From: Streptomyces maremycinicus
Lineage (GTDB): Bacteria > Actinomycetota > Actinomycetes > Streptomycetales > Streptomycetaceae
Reading direction: 5' to 3'
Assembly (NCBI RefSeq): GCF_001184025.1
Contig: NZ_BBYG01000015.1
Span: forward strand, 495,826 to 559,825
Length of the DNA: 64,000 nt
In this document: in pieces, positions 24,285 to 31,462 of the stretch
Layout: every line of letters begins with the position of its first letter
Position numbering within the stretch: position 1 is the stretch's first letter
Notes under the pieces: model-generated
Database searches by the model: none
Seen by the model: the letters and a program-made list of their open reading frames with translations, nothing else
What the model was told of the DNA's origin: nothing
Made by a program: the position numbers and the translations under genes

Positions 24285-24848
24285 TCAGCAGGCGCCCTCG
24301 GCACCTCCGGCGCGGGCCCGGAGGTCCCGCGGACCGTCCTCGATCCGGGCGCGCAGCCCCTGGACGTCGACGGCGGCACGGGTCAGCACCTCGACGGCCC
24401 GCGCCTGCGGGTCGGCGACGATCGCCGCGAGCAGGTCGACACCGCGGGCGGGCGCTCCGTCGCGCAGGGCGGCCCGCACGCACGCCTGCTCCAGGGCGGC
24501 CGCGGCCAGCGGGGAGAGGCCCTCGACGGCCGTCACGACGGGCAGGGTCCCGGAGTCCTCGACTCCGCTCTGCCAGCGCAGGCCGTAGCCGATGCTGCGC
24601 TGGACGAGGTAGCCGAGCAGCCGGGCGAGCTGGGGTCCGCCGTCGAAGGCGGCGCGTACCTGCGGGTCCTGTTCCAGGAGCGAGTGCAGCAGGTGGGCGG
24701 TGTCGATCTGCCGGTCCCCGTCCCGCACCGCCCTGCGGCGGGCGGCGGCGAGCGCCGCCGCGGGCTCGGCGGCGAGCCTGGGGTCGTCGTCCGTGCCGTG
24801 CGCCACCGGGTTCTGAGGCGACTGCCGGGAAGTACGGGATTGCACCAT
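24285..24848 (-). CDS. Stand-alone Clp N-terminal domain protein
   Basis: A 187-residue protein consisting of little more than a Clp_N (ClpA/ClpC amino-terminal) double helical repeat: AALAAARRRAVRDGDRQIDT, AHLLHSLLEQDPQVRAAFDG, then LSPLAAAALEQACVRAALRD and VDLLAAIVADPQARAVEVLT. The H-LL..LL..D pattern is the Clp_N signature. There are no AAA+ modules, so it cannot unfold proteins itself. Similar small Streptomyces proteins may be adaptors or decoys for ClpC. ATG at 24846-24848. It is transcribed leftwards with no partner. Confidence 0.85.
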   Translation of the reverse strand: MVQSRTSRQSPQNPVAHGTDDDPRLAAEPAAALAAARRRAVRDGDRQIDTAHLLHSLLEQDPQVRAAFDGGPQLARLLGYLVQRSIGYGLRWQSGVEDSGTLPVVTAVEGLSPLAAAALEQACVRAALRDGAPARGVDLLAAIVADPQARAVEVLTRAAVDVQGLRARIEDGPRDLRARAGGAEGAC

Positions 24849-25206
24849 CCCACCCCATCAGTGCCCGCGGATGCGGTCATCCCCGGGGAGGAGCATCTTC
24901 GCGTCCCACACAGAGCTGACCCCTGCCGTCGGAATCTCCTCCCTACGGAGGAGATCAGGCCGTTCGGCCTCCGGGGCGCGCGCCGACTTGCCACACGCCC
25001 CCTTCACGGCCGGGCCGCCCCCGATCCGCCCGCGCCGAACGTCTCAGCGCTCTCCGCACCTCCGTCGCGTCACCCCCGTCGCACCTGCGCCTCCGCACCT
25101 CCGTCGCGCCACTCCGTCGCACCCGCGCCTCCGCACCTCCGATGTCTCACCCCCGTCGCACCTCCGTCTCCGCACCCTCCCCTCCGCACCTCCTTCTCCA
25201 CACTTC
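24849..25206. repeat. Repeat-rich intergenic stretch (CCTCCGCACCTCCGTCGC type)
   Basis: Between the Clp_N gene and the SRPBCC gene. From about 25050 to 25200 the sequence is made of shuffled CTCCGCACCTCCGTCGC and CACCCCCGTCGCACCTGCG units, strongly pyrimidine-rich on the plus strand. No gene is seen in it. 24900-24960 contains CCTCCCTACGGAGGA, a 6-bp inverted repeat. Confidence 0.7.
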
Positions 25207-25221
25207 CTGACGGTTCGTCAG
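25207..25221. promoter_or_regulatory. CTGAC-N5-GTCAG palindrome upstream of SRPBCC gene
   Basis: CTGACGGTTCGTCAG is a perfect 5+5 inverted repeat (inner GG/TC nearly symmetric), 77-91 bp upstream of the ATG at 25298. TGACGGNTCGTCA-like palindromes are typical operators of TetR-family regulators in actinobacteria. The regulator gene is not adjacent. Confidence 0.55.
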
Positions 25222-25297
25222 TATTGAATGTTCGAGGTCCTGGAGTTACGTTCCGCGACACCGCAGCCCGAGTTGCCCGACACGAAGAGGTGGTCGC

Positions 25298-25726
25298 ATG
25301 GCCGAAGTCAGCGCGGAGGCACGCATCCAGGCACCGGCCGAGAAGGTGTGGGCCCAGCTCACCGACTGGCCGGCGTACGGGGAGTGGAACGCGACCCACA
25401 CCAACTTCCCGAAGGGCGGCCCGGAGACCCTCGAAGTGGGCGCGACCTTCCAGGAGAACATGAAGCTCATGGGCTTCCCGGCCGAGGTCGAGTGGACCGT
25501 GACGGAGCTGGAGCCCGCCCGGGTGCTCGAAATCCGCGGGAAGGGTCCGATGGCGGTGTCCGTCGCCACCCGCTACACCCTGACCCCCGAGGGAGACGCC
25601 ACGACGGTCCGCATCGACGGCGAGTTCACGGGCGCGGCCGTGTCCCTGATGGCGGGCAGGCTCAAGGACTCGGGGACGGCCGCACTGGCCGAGTCACTGC
25701 GCAAGCTGGCCGGACTGGTCGCCTGA
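25298..25726 (+). CDS. SRPBCC (START-like) family protein
   Basis: A 142-residue helix-grip protein of the polyketide cyclase/dehydrase 2 type. EVSAEARIQAPAEKVWAQLT followed by DWPAYGEWNATHTNFPKGGP is the classic first strand, helix and P..W.P..... signature; the long C-terminal helix is SLMAGRLKDSGTAALAESLR. The fold binds hydrophobic ligands in a deep cavity; ligand unknown. A strong Shine-Dalgarno-like GAAGAGGTGGTCGC precedes the ATG. It has its own promoter with a TetR-type palindrome and ends at a bidirectional hairpin. Confidence 0.9.
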   Translation: MAEVSAEARIQAPAEKVWAQLTDWPAYGEWNATHTNFPKGGPETLEVGATFQENMKLMGFPAEVEWTVTELEPARVLEIRGKGPMAVSVATRYTLTPEGDATTVRIDGEFTGAAVSLMAGRLKDSGTAALAESLRKLAGLVA

Positions 25727-25789
25727 CCGGGCGGCCCGGCCCGACCCGGCGGACCGATCACCCGTTCCGGCGCGGCGCCCGGCACACGA

Positions 25790-25821
25790 AGGCGCCCCGC
25801 GGATGACTCCACGGGGCGCCT
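25790..25821. terminator. Bidirectional terminator between SRPBCC and PadR genes
   Basis: AGGCGCCCCG (25790-25799) and CGGGGCGCCT (25812-25821) form a perfect 10-bp stem with a 12-nt loop, midway between the convergent stops at 25726 and 25841. Confidence 0.75.
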
Positions 25822-25840
25822 CGACATCGCCGTACGGCGA

Positions 25841-26482
25841 TCAGTCCTCGTCGGCGAGGATCAGGTACAGCTTCTTGCGGGCGTCGTTGATGACCGTGAG
25901 CGCCTTCTCGCGCTGCTCCTTGCTGCCGGTCTTCCACACCTGCCCGAAGGCCTCCATCAGACCGAATCCGGCCTGGCGGATCTCACTGAGAGCCTCCCAG
26001 TCGACCCCGCGCGAGGCCTCCTCCCAGGGAGCCTCCGGGCCCTCCTCGGCGGCCGTGCGACCTTCCTCGGTGAGCGAGAACAGCTTCTTGCCGCCGTCGC
26101 TCTCACTGCTGATCAGGCCCTCGTCCTCCAGCAGCTGGAGGGTGGGGTACACCGAGCCCGGACTGGGCTTCCACGCCCCGCCACTGCGCTCGGCGATCTC
26201 CTGGATCATCTCGTAGCCGTGCATCGGCCGGTCCTTGAGCAGGGCCAGGATCGAGGCCCGTACGTCACCGCGCCGCGCCCTCCCCCTCGGCCCGCCACGC
26301 CCTCGTCCGCCCCAGGGACCACCGAAGCCCGGCCCGAAGCCGGGACCGCCGGGGCCGAATCCCGGACCACCGGGGCCACCCGGACCGAAGGGCCCGAAAG
26401 CCGCCCGCCGTCCGTCGAAGCCGCCGCGGCCACGCCGGGGGCCGTCCTGTCCATGTCCACGCTCGAATCCGTGGGTACGCAT
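25841..26482 (-). CDS. PadR family transcriptional regulator with Gly/Pro-rich N-terminus
   Basis: A 213-residue PadR regulator. The N-terminal 70 residues are low-complexity (GPGGPGGPGFGPGGPGFGPG), followed by the winged helix RRGDVRASILALLKDRPMHG, YEMIQEIAERSGGAWKPSPG and SVYPTLQLLEDEGLISSESD, then a C-terminal helical dimerisation part. Start ATG at 26480-26482 is preceded by AAGGAG at 9 nt; an ATG 15 nt upstream (MKEWFA) is less likely. Similar Gly-rich PadR proteins are known in actinobacteria. It probably represses itself through the ATAT palindrome upstream and possibly the divergent SDR gene. Confidence 0.92.
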   Translation of the reverse strand: MRTHGFERGHGQDGPRRGRGGFDGRRAAFGPFGPGGPGGPGFGPGGPGFGPGFGGPWGGRGRGGPRGRARRGDVRASILALLKDRPMHGYEMIQEIAERSGGAWKPSPGSVYPTLQLLEDEGLISSESDGGKKLFSLTEEGRTAAEEGPEAPWEEASRGVDWEALSEIRQAGFGLMEAFGQVWKTGSKEQREKALTVINDARKKLYLILADED

Positions 26483-26529
26483 CGCAAACCACTCCTTCAT
26501 TCCATCGTTGATCTGTCGCGATGCGTCAA

Positions 26530-26539
26530 CGATATATCG
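26530..26539. promoter_or_regulatory. Probable PadR operator
   Basis: CGATATATCG is a perfect 10-bp palindrome with an ATAT centre, the core expected for PadR binding, 48 bp upstream of the PadR start and 64 bp before the divergent SDR start. TTGACG (minus strand, next to it) could be the -35 of padR. Confidence 0.55.
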
Positions 26540-26602
26540 GAACAGTTCGCTTGGCAAGGACCCTGGACGTCCGGGGCGCGGCCGGCGTTCTAGGGTGCGG
26601 AC

Positions 26603-27406
26603 ATGACACCCAGCAGCTCCTCGCACGGCACCCCGGCCACCTACCTCTCCGAACTGTTCTCGCTGGAAGGCCGGGTCGCCCTGGTGACCGGCGGCAGTTC
26701 CGGCATCGGCCGGGCCATCGCCGGCGCTCTCGCCCGGGCGGGGGCGGCCGTGGTGATCGTGGCGCGCAAGGAGGCGGAACTGGCCGCCACGGTCGACGAG
26801 CTGACGGCGGACGGCTGCCGGGCCGCCTGGGTGAGCGCCGACCTGAGCACCCGTGACGGGGTGCGCGCCGCCGCGGAACAGGCGGCCGGCGTGTACGGCG
26901 AACCCGACATCCTCGTCAACTGCGCCGGGATCAACCTGCGGCCGCCGATGGGCGAGCTGGGCGAGGACGTGTGGGACGCCACGATGGCGGTGAACCTGGA
27001 GGCGCCCTATCTGCTGGGCCTGCGGTTCGGACCCGGCATGGCCGAGCGCGGCTTCGGCCGGATCATCCACATCAGTTCCCAGCAGGCGCACCGCGCGTTC
27101 GTCCAGAGCGGCGCCTACGGCGTCTCCAAGGGGGCCCTGGAGTCGCTGGCCCGCTCACAGGCCGAGGCGTGGTCACCGTACGGCGTCACCTGCAACACGC
27201 TGGTGCCCGGCTTCGTGCTGACCCCGCTCAACGCACGGCTTCAGTCCGACCCGGAGAAGGTCACGGCGCTGGCCGCGCGCACGATGGTCGGGCGCAACGG
27301 CCTGGCCGAGGACTTCGCCGGAGCGGCCGTGTTCCTGGCCGGCCGCTCCTCCGGCTATGTGACGGGCCAGTCGCTCTTCGTCGACGGCGGCTTCTCCGTC
27401 CACTGA
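26603..27406 (+). CDS. SDR family oxidoreductase
   Basis: Classical SDR of 267 residues. Cofactor loop VTGGSSGIGRAIAGALARAG (residues 30-49), ARKEAEL after the second strand (Arg suggests NADPH), NCAGINLRPPMGEL, catalytic Ser in HISSQQAH and YGVSKGALESLAR, ending GYVTGQSLFVDGGFSVH. The N-terminal SSSSHGTPATYLSELFSLEG and overall spacing recall gluconate 5-dehydrogenase-like sugar-acid reductases, but substrate is not proven. It is divergent from padR and converges on the glutamine amidotransferase gene through a long terminator. Confidence 0.88.
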   Translation: MTPSSSSHGTPATYLSELFSLEGRVALVTGGSSGIGRAIAGALARAGAAVVIVARKEAELAATVDELTADGCRAAWVSADLSTRDGVRAAAEQAAGVYGEPDILVNCAGINLRPPMGELGEDVWDATMAVNLEAPYLLGLRFGPGMAERGFGRIIHISSQQAHRAFVQSGAYGVSKGALESLARSQAEAWSPYGVTCNTLVPGFVLTPLNARLQSDPEKVTALAARTMVGRNGLAEDFAGAAVFLAGRSSGYVTGQSLFVDGGFSVH

Positions 27407-27414
27407 CCGCCCAC

Positions 27415-27483
27415 GGCTCCTCCGTACGCCGACGGCCGCGGCTCCTCCGTACGCCGACGGCCGCGGCCTCTCCGTACGCCGAC
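27415..27483. repeat. 25-bp tandem repeat, 2.8 copies
   Basis: GGCTCCTCCGTACGCCGACG followed by GCCGC at 27415-27439 and again at 27440-27464, then a partial, slightly changed copy at 27465-27483 that runs into the terminator stem. Confidence 0.85.
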
Positions 27484-27542
27484 GACCAGCGGCCATCCGA
27501 TGCACCGACGTCGCCGGTGCACGGATGGCCGCTGGTCGTCGG
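27479..27542. terminator. Long (28-bp) bidirectional terminator hairpin
   Basis: Left arm 27479-27507 starts CCGACGACCAGCGGCCATCC; right arm 27515-27542 ends GGATGGCCGCTGGTCGTCGG. The arms are perfectly complementary over 28 bp except for one bulged A on the left (27500), with loop ACGTCGC. It sits between the convergent stops at 27406 and 27545 and begins 3 nt before the amidotransferase stop codon complement. Confidence 0.88.
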
Positions 27543-27544
27543 GG

Positions 27545-28384
27545 CTAGGCCGCCTGCGGGACGAAGTGGACGATGTCGTCCCCGCCCGGCTGCACCACGC
27601 CGTACGTGCTCTCGGGGACCTTGTTCCAGGCGCCGGGCAGATCGCCCAGGGGCTCGGACACGATGAGCCGGGTCTCGTCCGAGACCTCGCGCAGGAACGC
27701 CATGTCGGGGTGGAGCGAGCGGAGCGTGTCCACGGCGGTGCTGTAGAACAGCGAGCGCGAGTCTCCCTGGGTGGAGTAGCGGAAGGCCCACAGCCGTTCC
27801 CCGTCGGTCACGGCCACCGTCATCTGGACCGGGTACTCCACCCCGTGTGCGCGTCCGGTGCGTTCCACCAGGCCGACCATCCGCGCGACGGCGCCCGGCG
27901 GATCCTCTTCCAGGCCGAGGGTGAGGGCCAGGTAGAACATCATCTCGGAGTCCGTCGACCCCTCGATGTCGAGGAAGAGCTGCGGGTCGACGGAGAGGGC
28001 GAGATCCCGGCGCATCCGGTGGAAGTCGGCGATCGCTCCGTTGTGCATCCACATCCAGCGCCCGTGCCGGAACGGATGGGAGTTGGTCTGCTGCACCGCG
28101 GTGCCCGTCGAGGCCCTGATGTGCGCGAAGAACAGCGGTGAGCGCACATGACCGGCGATCTCCCGCAGATTGCGGTTGCTCCACGCCGGGCCGATCTCCC
28201 GGACCACCGCGGGGGTCCCGACGTCCGTCTCGGGTCCGTACCAGCCGACGCCGAAGCCGTCACCGTTGGTGGTCTCCACGCCCATCTTGGAGTGCAGACT
28301 CTGGTCGATCAGCGAGTGCGTCGGCCGGTAGAGAATCGTTTCGAGCAGGACAGGGGTTCCCGAGTAGGCGAGCCAACGGCACAT
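27545..28384 (-). CDS. Class II glutamine amidotransferase (YafJ/EgtC type)
   Basis: A 279-residue Ntn-type glutaminase domain protein. Cys2 (MCRWLAYSG) is the nucleophile; GDGFGVGWYG, FFAHIRASTG, NSHPFRHGRWMWMHNGAIAD and STDSEMMFY match the glutamine site. There is no synthetase domain. EgtC in ergothioneine synthesis is a relative, but no egtABDE genes are nearby, so this looks like the separate class II amidotransferase paralogue found in many Streptomyces. It may deaminate a gamma-glutamyl substrate. ATG at 28382-28384. Confidence 0.9.
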   Translation of the reverse strand: MCRWLAYSGTPVLLETILYRPTHSLIDQSLHSKMGVETTNGDGFGVGWYGPETDVGTPAVVREIGPAWSNRNLREIAGHVRSPLFFAHIRASTGTAVQQTNSHPFRHGRWMWMHNGAIADFHRMRRDLALSVDPQLFLDIEGSTDSEMMFYLALTLGLEEDPPGAVARMVGLVERTGRAHGVEYPVQMTVAVTDGERLWAFRYSTQGDSRSLFYSTAVDTLRSLHPDMAFLREVSDETRLIVSEPLGDLPGAWNKVPESTYGVVQPGGDDIVHFVPQAA

Positions 28385-28431
28385 CGTCTACCGCCTTCCT
28401 GGTGTGCTGCGGACGGGACGGCCCCACCCGG

Positions 28432-28866
28432 TCAGTCCGCGGACCTGTCCGGCTGCACCACGCACAGGGCCCAGATGACGAACCCGGAGAAGGCGATCAT
28501 CACGACGGACCAGACCGGGTAGTACGGCAGGGAGAGGAAGTTGGCGATGACGATCAGCCCGGCGATGGCCACGCCGGCGACCCGTGCCCACGTCGCCGTA
28601 CGGAACAGTCCGAGACTGACGAGCACCGCGACCGCGCCCAGGACGAGGTGGATCCAGCCCCAGCCGGTGAGGTCGAACGCGAAGACGTAGTTGCGGGTGG
28701 AGAGGAAGACGTCGTCCTCGGCGATCCCCATGATGCCCCGGAAGATGTCGAGCACTCCGGCGAGCATCAGCGTGACGGCGGCGAAGACCATCAGGCCTTC
28801 CGCCCATTGCTGTCGGGCCGAGTGCCGCTTGGCCGACGGCGCGTGAGTGGGGTGTGTCGCTGTCAT
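28432..28866 (-). CDS. DUF7144 family membrane protein
   Basis: A 144-residue membrane protein with four hydrophobic segments: EGLMVFAAVTLMLAGVLDIF, LTGWGWIHLVLGAVAVLVSL, VAGVAIAGLIVIANFLSLPY and WSVVMIAFSGFVIWALCVV. It also carries the G-WGW-H motif and the D/E-rich loop GIAEDDVFLSTRNYVF typical of this actinobacterial family. Function unknown; such proteins often sit with stress-related membrane genes, as here. It reads in the same direction as the four following genes, suggesting related regulation. Confidence 0.85.
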   Translation of the reverse strand: MTATHPTHAPSAKRHSARQQWAEGLMVFAAVTLMLAGVLDIFRGIMGIAEDDVFLSTRNYVFAFDLTGWGWIHLVLGAVAVLVSLGLFRTATWARVAGVAIAGLIVIANFLSLPYYPVWSVVMIAFSGFVIWALCVVQPDRSAD

Positions 28867-28902
28867 CCCGAAGCCTCGATTCGGTTTCTCGTTCCGGCGT
28901 GC

Positions 28903-29331
28903 TCAGTGGCGGGAGCCGCTCAGCACCATCTGCTTGGCCCTGTTGAACTCCTCCTCCGTGATGTCACCCCGGGCACGGATCTCGGAGAGCTTGGCGAGTT
29001 CGTCGACGCTGCTCGTGGGTGCCGATCCCTTGGCGGTCTCGCGGACGTAGCTGTCGAAGGCCTGCTGCTGCTCCCGCGCCTGCTTGATCTCCCTGCGGCC
29101 CATGTTCTTGCCCCGCGCGATCACGTAGACGAAGACGCCCAGGAAGGGCAGCACGATGCAGAACACGAGCCAACCGGCCTTGGCCCAGCCACTGAGCTCG
29201 TCGTCCCGGAAGATGTCCACGACGATCCGGAACAGCAGGACGAACCACATGATCCACAGGAAGAACACCAGCATCGTCCAGAAGGCGCTCAGCAGCGGAT
29301 AGTCGTACGCGAGGTACATGTCCCCACTCAT
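28903..29331 (-). CDS. Phospholipase D-nuclease N-terminal/SHOCT domain membrane protein
   Basis: A 142-residue protein: a PLDc_N-type two-helix membrane domain (AFWTMLVFFLWIMWFVLLFR, then GWLVFCIVLPFLGVFVYVIA followed by RGKNMG) and a C-terminal SHOCT motif (VDELAKLSEIRARGDITEEE followed by FNRAKQMVL). ATG at 29331 follows GGAGGAAGAG. SHOCT motifs are short oligomerisation pieces attached to many membrane and stress proteins. Function unknown. It lies in the run of small membrane proteins. Confidence 0.9.
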   Translation of the reverse strand: MSGDMYLAYDYPLLSAFWTMLVFFLWIMWFVLLFRIVVDIFRDDELSGWAKAGWLVFCIVLPFLGVFVYVIARGKNMGRREIKQAREQQQAFDSYVRETAKGSAPTSSVDELAKLSEIRARGDITEEEFNRAKQMVLSGSRH

Positions 29332-29407
29332 CTCTTCCTCCGTTCCGGGCCGGGGCCCGATGCCGTGGATGGCGTATTCAGAGTGCGCGCGGCGAGGTCG
29401 CGCCGTC

Positions 29408-29426
29408 CTCACCCGAGGCGGGTGAG
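29408..29426 (-). terminator. Short hairpin after the DUF308 gene
   Basis: CTCACCCG-AGG-CGGGTGAG, a perfect 8-bp stem with a 3-nt loop, 13 nt beyond the stop at 29439. It could also attenuate transcription into the SHOCT gene. Confidence 0.5.
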
Positions 29427-29438
29427 AGCACCGGCCTC

Positions 29439-30125
29439 TCAGACGGTCCCCGCGGGAGCCCCCGGCCCCGCCGCCCGCGCCCGGCGCAGCGCGGACCGCC
29501 AGGCGAAGGCGACCGCGGCCTCGACCAGGCCGAGCAGGACGAGCCACAGGCCGAGCAGCCTGGTCAGCGCCCTGGCGGACTCGGTGGGCAGGGCGAGCAC
29601 CACGATCCCCGCGACGATGGCGAGCACGGCGGCGCCGAGCACGACTCCCCGGTGGGGCAGGTCCTTGGTGGCGAGCGCCGTGTGGAGGGTGAGGATGCCC
29701 GACACCAGCCACAGGACCCCGACGATGAGCGAGAGGGTCGCGATGGTCTGGAGCGGGTTCCTCAGGCACAGCACGCCGGCGACGACGTACAGCACCGCCA
29801 GCAGCAGCCCGGTGAGGCGCTCCCCGTGGTCCTCCCTGGCGAAGGCCGCGACGAACCGGAACCCTCCGGTCACCAGCAGGTACAGGCCGATCAGGACCGC
29901 GAGGACGTGCAGGGTCTCGTCCGGCCAGACCAGGATCAGGATGCCCGGCACGAGCGTGGCGACCGCCGAGCCCAGGATCCACGTCCAGGACCGCCCGAGC
30001 ACGGCCAGCGCAGCGGCGGGATCCGCGCCCAGCGGCCCCGGTACCGTCCCGCCGGACGGCCGGTCACGGCCGCCGAACGGGTCGTCGGGTCCTGTGTGCG
30101 GTGCGGGACCAGGCGAAACGCTCAT
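29439..30125 (-). CDS. HdeD/DUF308 family membrane protein
   Basis: A 228-residue membrane protein of the HdeD (DUF308) family, with about six hydrophobic segments in repeated pairs: WILGSAVATLVPGILILVWP, LAVLIGLYLLVTGGFRFVAA, GLLLAVLYVVAGVLCLRNPL, LSLIVGVLWLVSGILTLH, LGAAVLAIVAGIVVLALP and LLGLWLVLLGLVEAAVAFAW. The P...L repeat pattern (GILILVWP, GVLCLRNP, GIVVLALP) is diagnostic. E. coli HdeD helps at acid stress, but the role in actinobacteria is not known. ATG at 30125 follows AGGAGG. Confidence 0.9.
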   Translation of the reverse strand: MSVSPGPAPHTGPDDPFGGRDRPSGGTVPGPLGADPAAALAVLGRSWTWILGSAVATLVPGILILVWPDETLHVLAVLIGLYLLVTGGFRFVAAFAREDHGERLTGLLLAVLYVVAGVLCLRNPLQTIATLSLIVGVLWLVSGILTLHTALATKDLPHRGVVLGAAVLAIVAGIVVLALPTESARALTRLLGLWLVLLGLVEAAVAFAWRSALRRARAAGPGAPAGTV

Positions 30126-30167
30126 GACTCCTCCTCGTGCCGGCCGGCGACGACGCACCCCGGCACA

Positions 30168-30365
30168 TCACTCCGGCAGTTGACGCATCTCCAGGACCCG
30201 CAGCCCCAGTGACTGGCAGCGGGCCAGCAGCCCGTACAGGTGCGCCTCGTCGACGACGTACCCGAACAGGACGGTCTGACCGGACATGACCACATGGTCC
30301 AGTTCGGGGAAGACCCTGGTCAGCGCCTCCGACAGATGTCCGTCGACGCGGATCTCGTAGCGCAT
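30168..30365 (-). CDS. Small conserved hypothetical protein, 65 residues
   Basis: MRYEIRVDGHLSEALTRVFP then ELDHVVMSGQTVLFGYVVDE, AHLYGLLARCQSLGLRVLEM and RQLPE. The pattern (YEIRV.G.L...L...FP.L......T.L.G.V.D...L.G.L.R...LGL.L.....) is a recognisable small ferredoxin-like (BetaAlphaBeta) family in Streptomyces, often near hydrophobic stress proteins. No function known. GGGAGAG precedes the ATG. It is 42 nt upstream of the DUF308 gene start and may be co-transcribed with it. Confidence 0.78.
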   Translation of the reverse strand: MRYEIRVDGHLSEALTRVFPELDHVVMSGQTVLFGYVVDEAHLYGLLARCQSLGLRVLEMRQLPE

Positions 30366-30486
30366 GAGCTGCTCTCCCGGGATGGCCTGGGACTGGCGGA
30401 CTGCGCACTCACTCTGCGATCCTCCGGCCGGTCGGGCCGGGTGGCCTCACCCCTTGCAGGTGATACCTGGACGATTCACGTCCCGC

Positions 30487-30657
30487 CGGTGCGTCACGGG
30501 CTGGCCCGGGGAGTCCCGGGCCCGCGAGTCCCGGGCCCGCCGAGTGCGTCACGGTCCCGGCTGGTGCGTCACGGACCCGGTGCGTCACGGACCCGGTGCG
30601 TCACGGACCCGGTGCGTCACGGTCCCGGTGCGTCACGGTCCCGGCTAGTGCGTCACG
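30487..30657. repeat. 16-bp tandem repeat GTGCGTCACGGACCCG entering a gene end
   Basis: GTGCGTCACGG occurs at 30489, 30544, 30564, 30580, 30596, 30612 and 30628, and GTGCGTCACGA at 30648; the central copies are spaced exactly 16 bp. The last copy supplies the stop codon and last residues (VTH) of the membrane protein gene that ends at 30645. No unique spacers are present. Confidence 0.88.
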
Positions 30658-31166
30658 ATGAGCTTGAACAGGATGATCAGCAGGCCGAGCACGAGGTTCA
30701 CCGAGGCCGTGAGTGCCACCATGCGCCACGAGGCTCCGGCCCGCCGTGCCGCCGCCGAGGACCAGCCCACCTGGCCCGCCACGGCGACCGCGAGGGCGAG
30801 CCAGAGGGTGCCTTCGATGTCGAGCCCGAGCAGGGGACTGACGGCCACGGCGAGAGCCGGCGGGAGGGCCGCCTTGACGATGGGCCACTCCTCCCGGCAC
30901 ACGTGCAGCACGGTCCGGCGGTCCAGGCCCCCCGCCACCAGCCGCGCCCCGAACAACTGGGCGTGCACGTGCCCGACCCAGAACACCACTCCCGTGAGCA
31001 ACAGCAGCAGCACGAGTTCCAGCCGGGGGACCGAGCCCAGGGTGCCCGCGCCGACGACCACCGAGGCGGCGAGCATCGATCCGTAGACGCCACCGGTGTA
31101 GTCGACGTCGCTCCTGCGCTCGACGGCGCCTGCCGGGTCCGCCGTGACGCGTTCGGTCCTGGGCAT
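30645..31166 (-). CDS. Integral membrane protein, hypothetical
   Basis: A 173-residue membrane protein I cannot assign to a named family. Segments: GGVYGSMLAASVVVGAGTLG, LELVLLLLLTGVVFWVGHVH, LGLDIEGTLWLALAVAVAGQ and MVALTASVNLVLGLLIILFK. The GHVHAQLFGARLVAGGLDRR loop after the second segment and E-W-P in the third helix region are distinctive. ATG at 31166 follows GAGAGAGG. Its stop codon lies inside the 16-bp tandem repeat. It heads a leftward set of small membrane proteins. Confidence 0.75.
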   Translation of the reverse strand: MPRTERVTADPAGAVERRSDVDYTGGVYGSMLAASVVVGAGTLGSVPRLELVLLLLLTGVVFWVGHVHAQLFGARLVAGGLDRRTVLHVCREEWPIVKAALPPALAVAVSPLLGLDIEGTLWLALAVAVAGQVGWSSAAARRAGASWRMVALTASVNLVLGLLIILFKLIVTH

Positions 31167-31326
31167 CGCGGCCTCTCTCGGCGAGCGGGAAGAACGGGAC
31201 GAGCGGGACGGGTCCGGTGACTCCCCCGAAGACGAGTTCCGTGAAGGCGGGTCCGGTGAACCGGACGGGCGGCTGTGCACACTCCCATCGCAGCGGAGAA
31301 CCCCGGTCGACGCCTCACCCGCCACG

Positions 31327-31435
31327 GGCGAGCCGCAGGAGGCTCGGGGCGGGCCGGAGGAAGCCCGGTGGCGAGCCGCAGGACGCTCGGGACGGGCCGG
31401 AGGAAGCCCGGTGTGGCGAGCCGGCGCTCGGGTGG
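31327..31435. repeat. 43-bp tandem repeat, 2.5 copies
   Basis: The unit begins GGCGAGCCGCAGGA and ends GGAGGAAGCCCGGT; copies at 31327-31369 and 31370-31412 differ at about two bases, and a partial copy (GGCGAGCCGGCGCTCGG) follows. It lies between the membrane protein gene and the end of the LuxR gene at 31463. Confidence 0.85.
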
Positions 31436-31462
31436 GCTGCCCGAGGGCGCGCGGAGCCTCGC

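Noticed and set aside
27545..28384. Amidotransferase as EgtC of an ergothioneine cluster, with the GCS2-like gene at 38541 as EgtA
   Set aside because: The two are 10 kb apart with unrelated genes between and no egtB or egtD; the homology is at superfamily level only.
30544..30657. 16-bp repeats considered as a CRISPR array
   Set aside because: Units are directly adjacent with no unique spacers, too short for a CRISPR repeat, and no cas genes are present.
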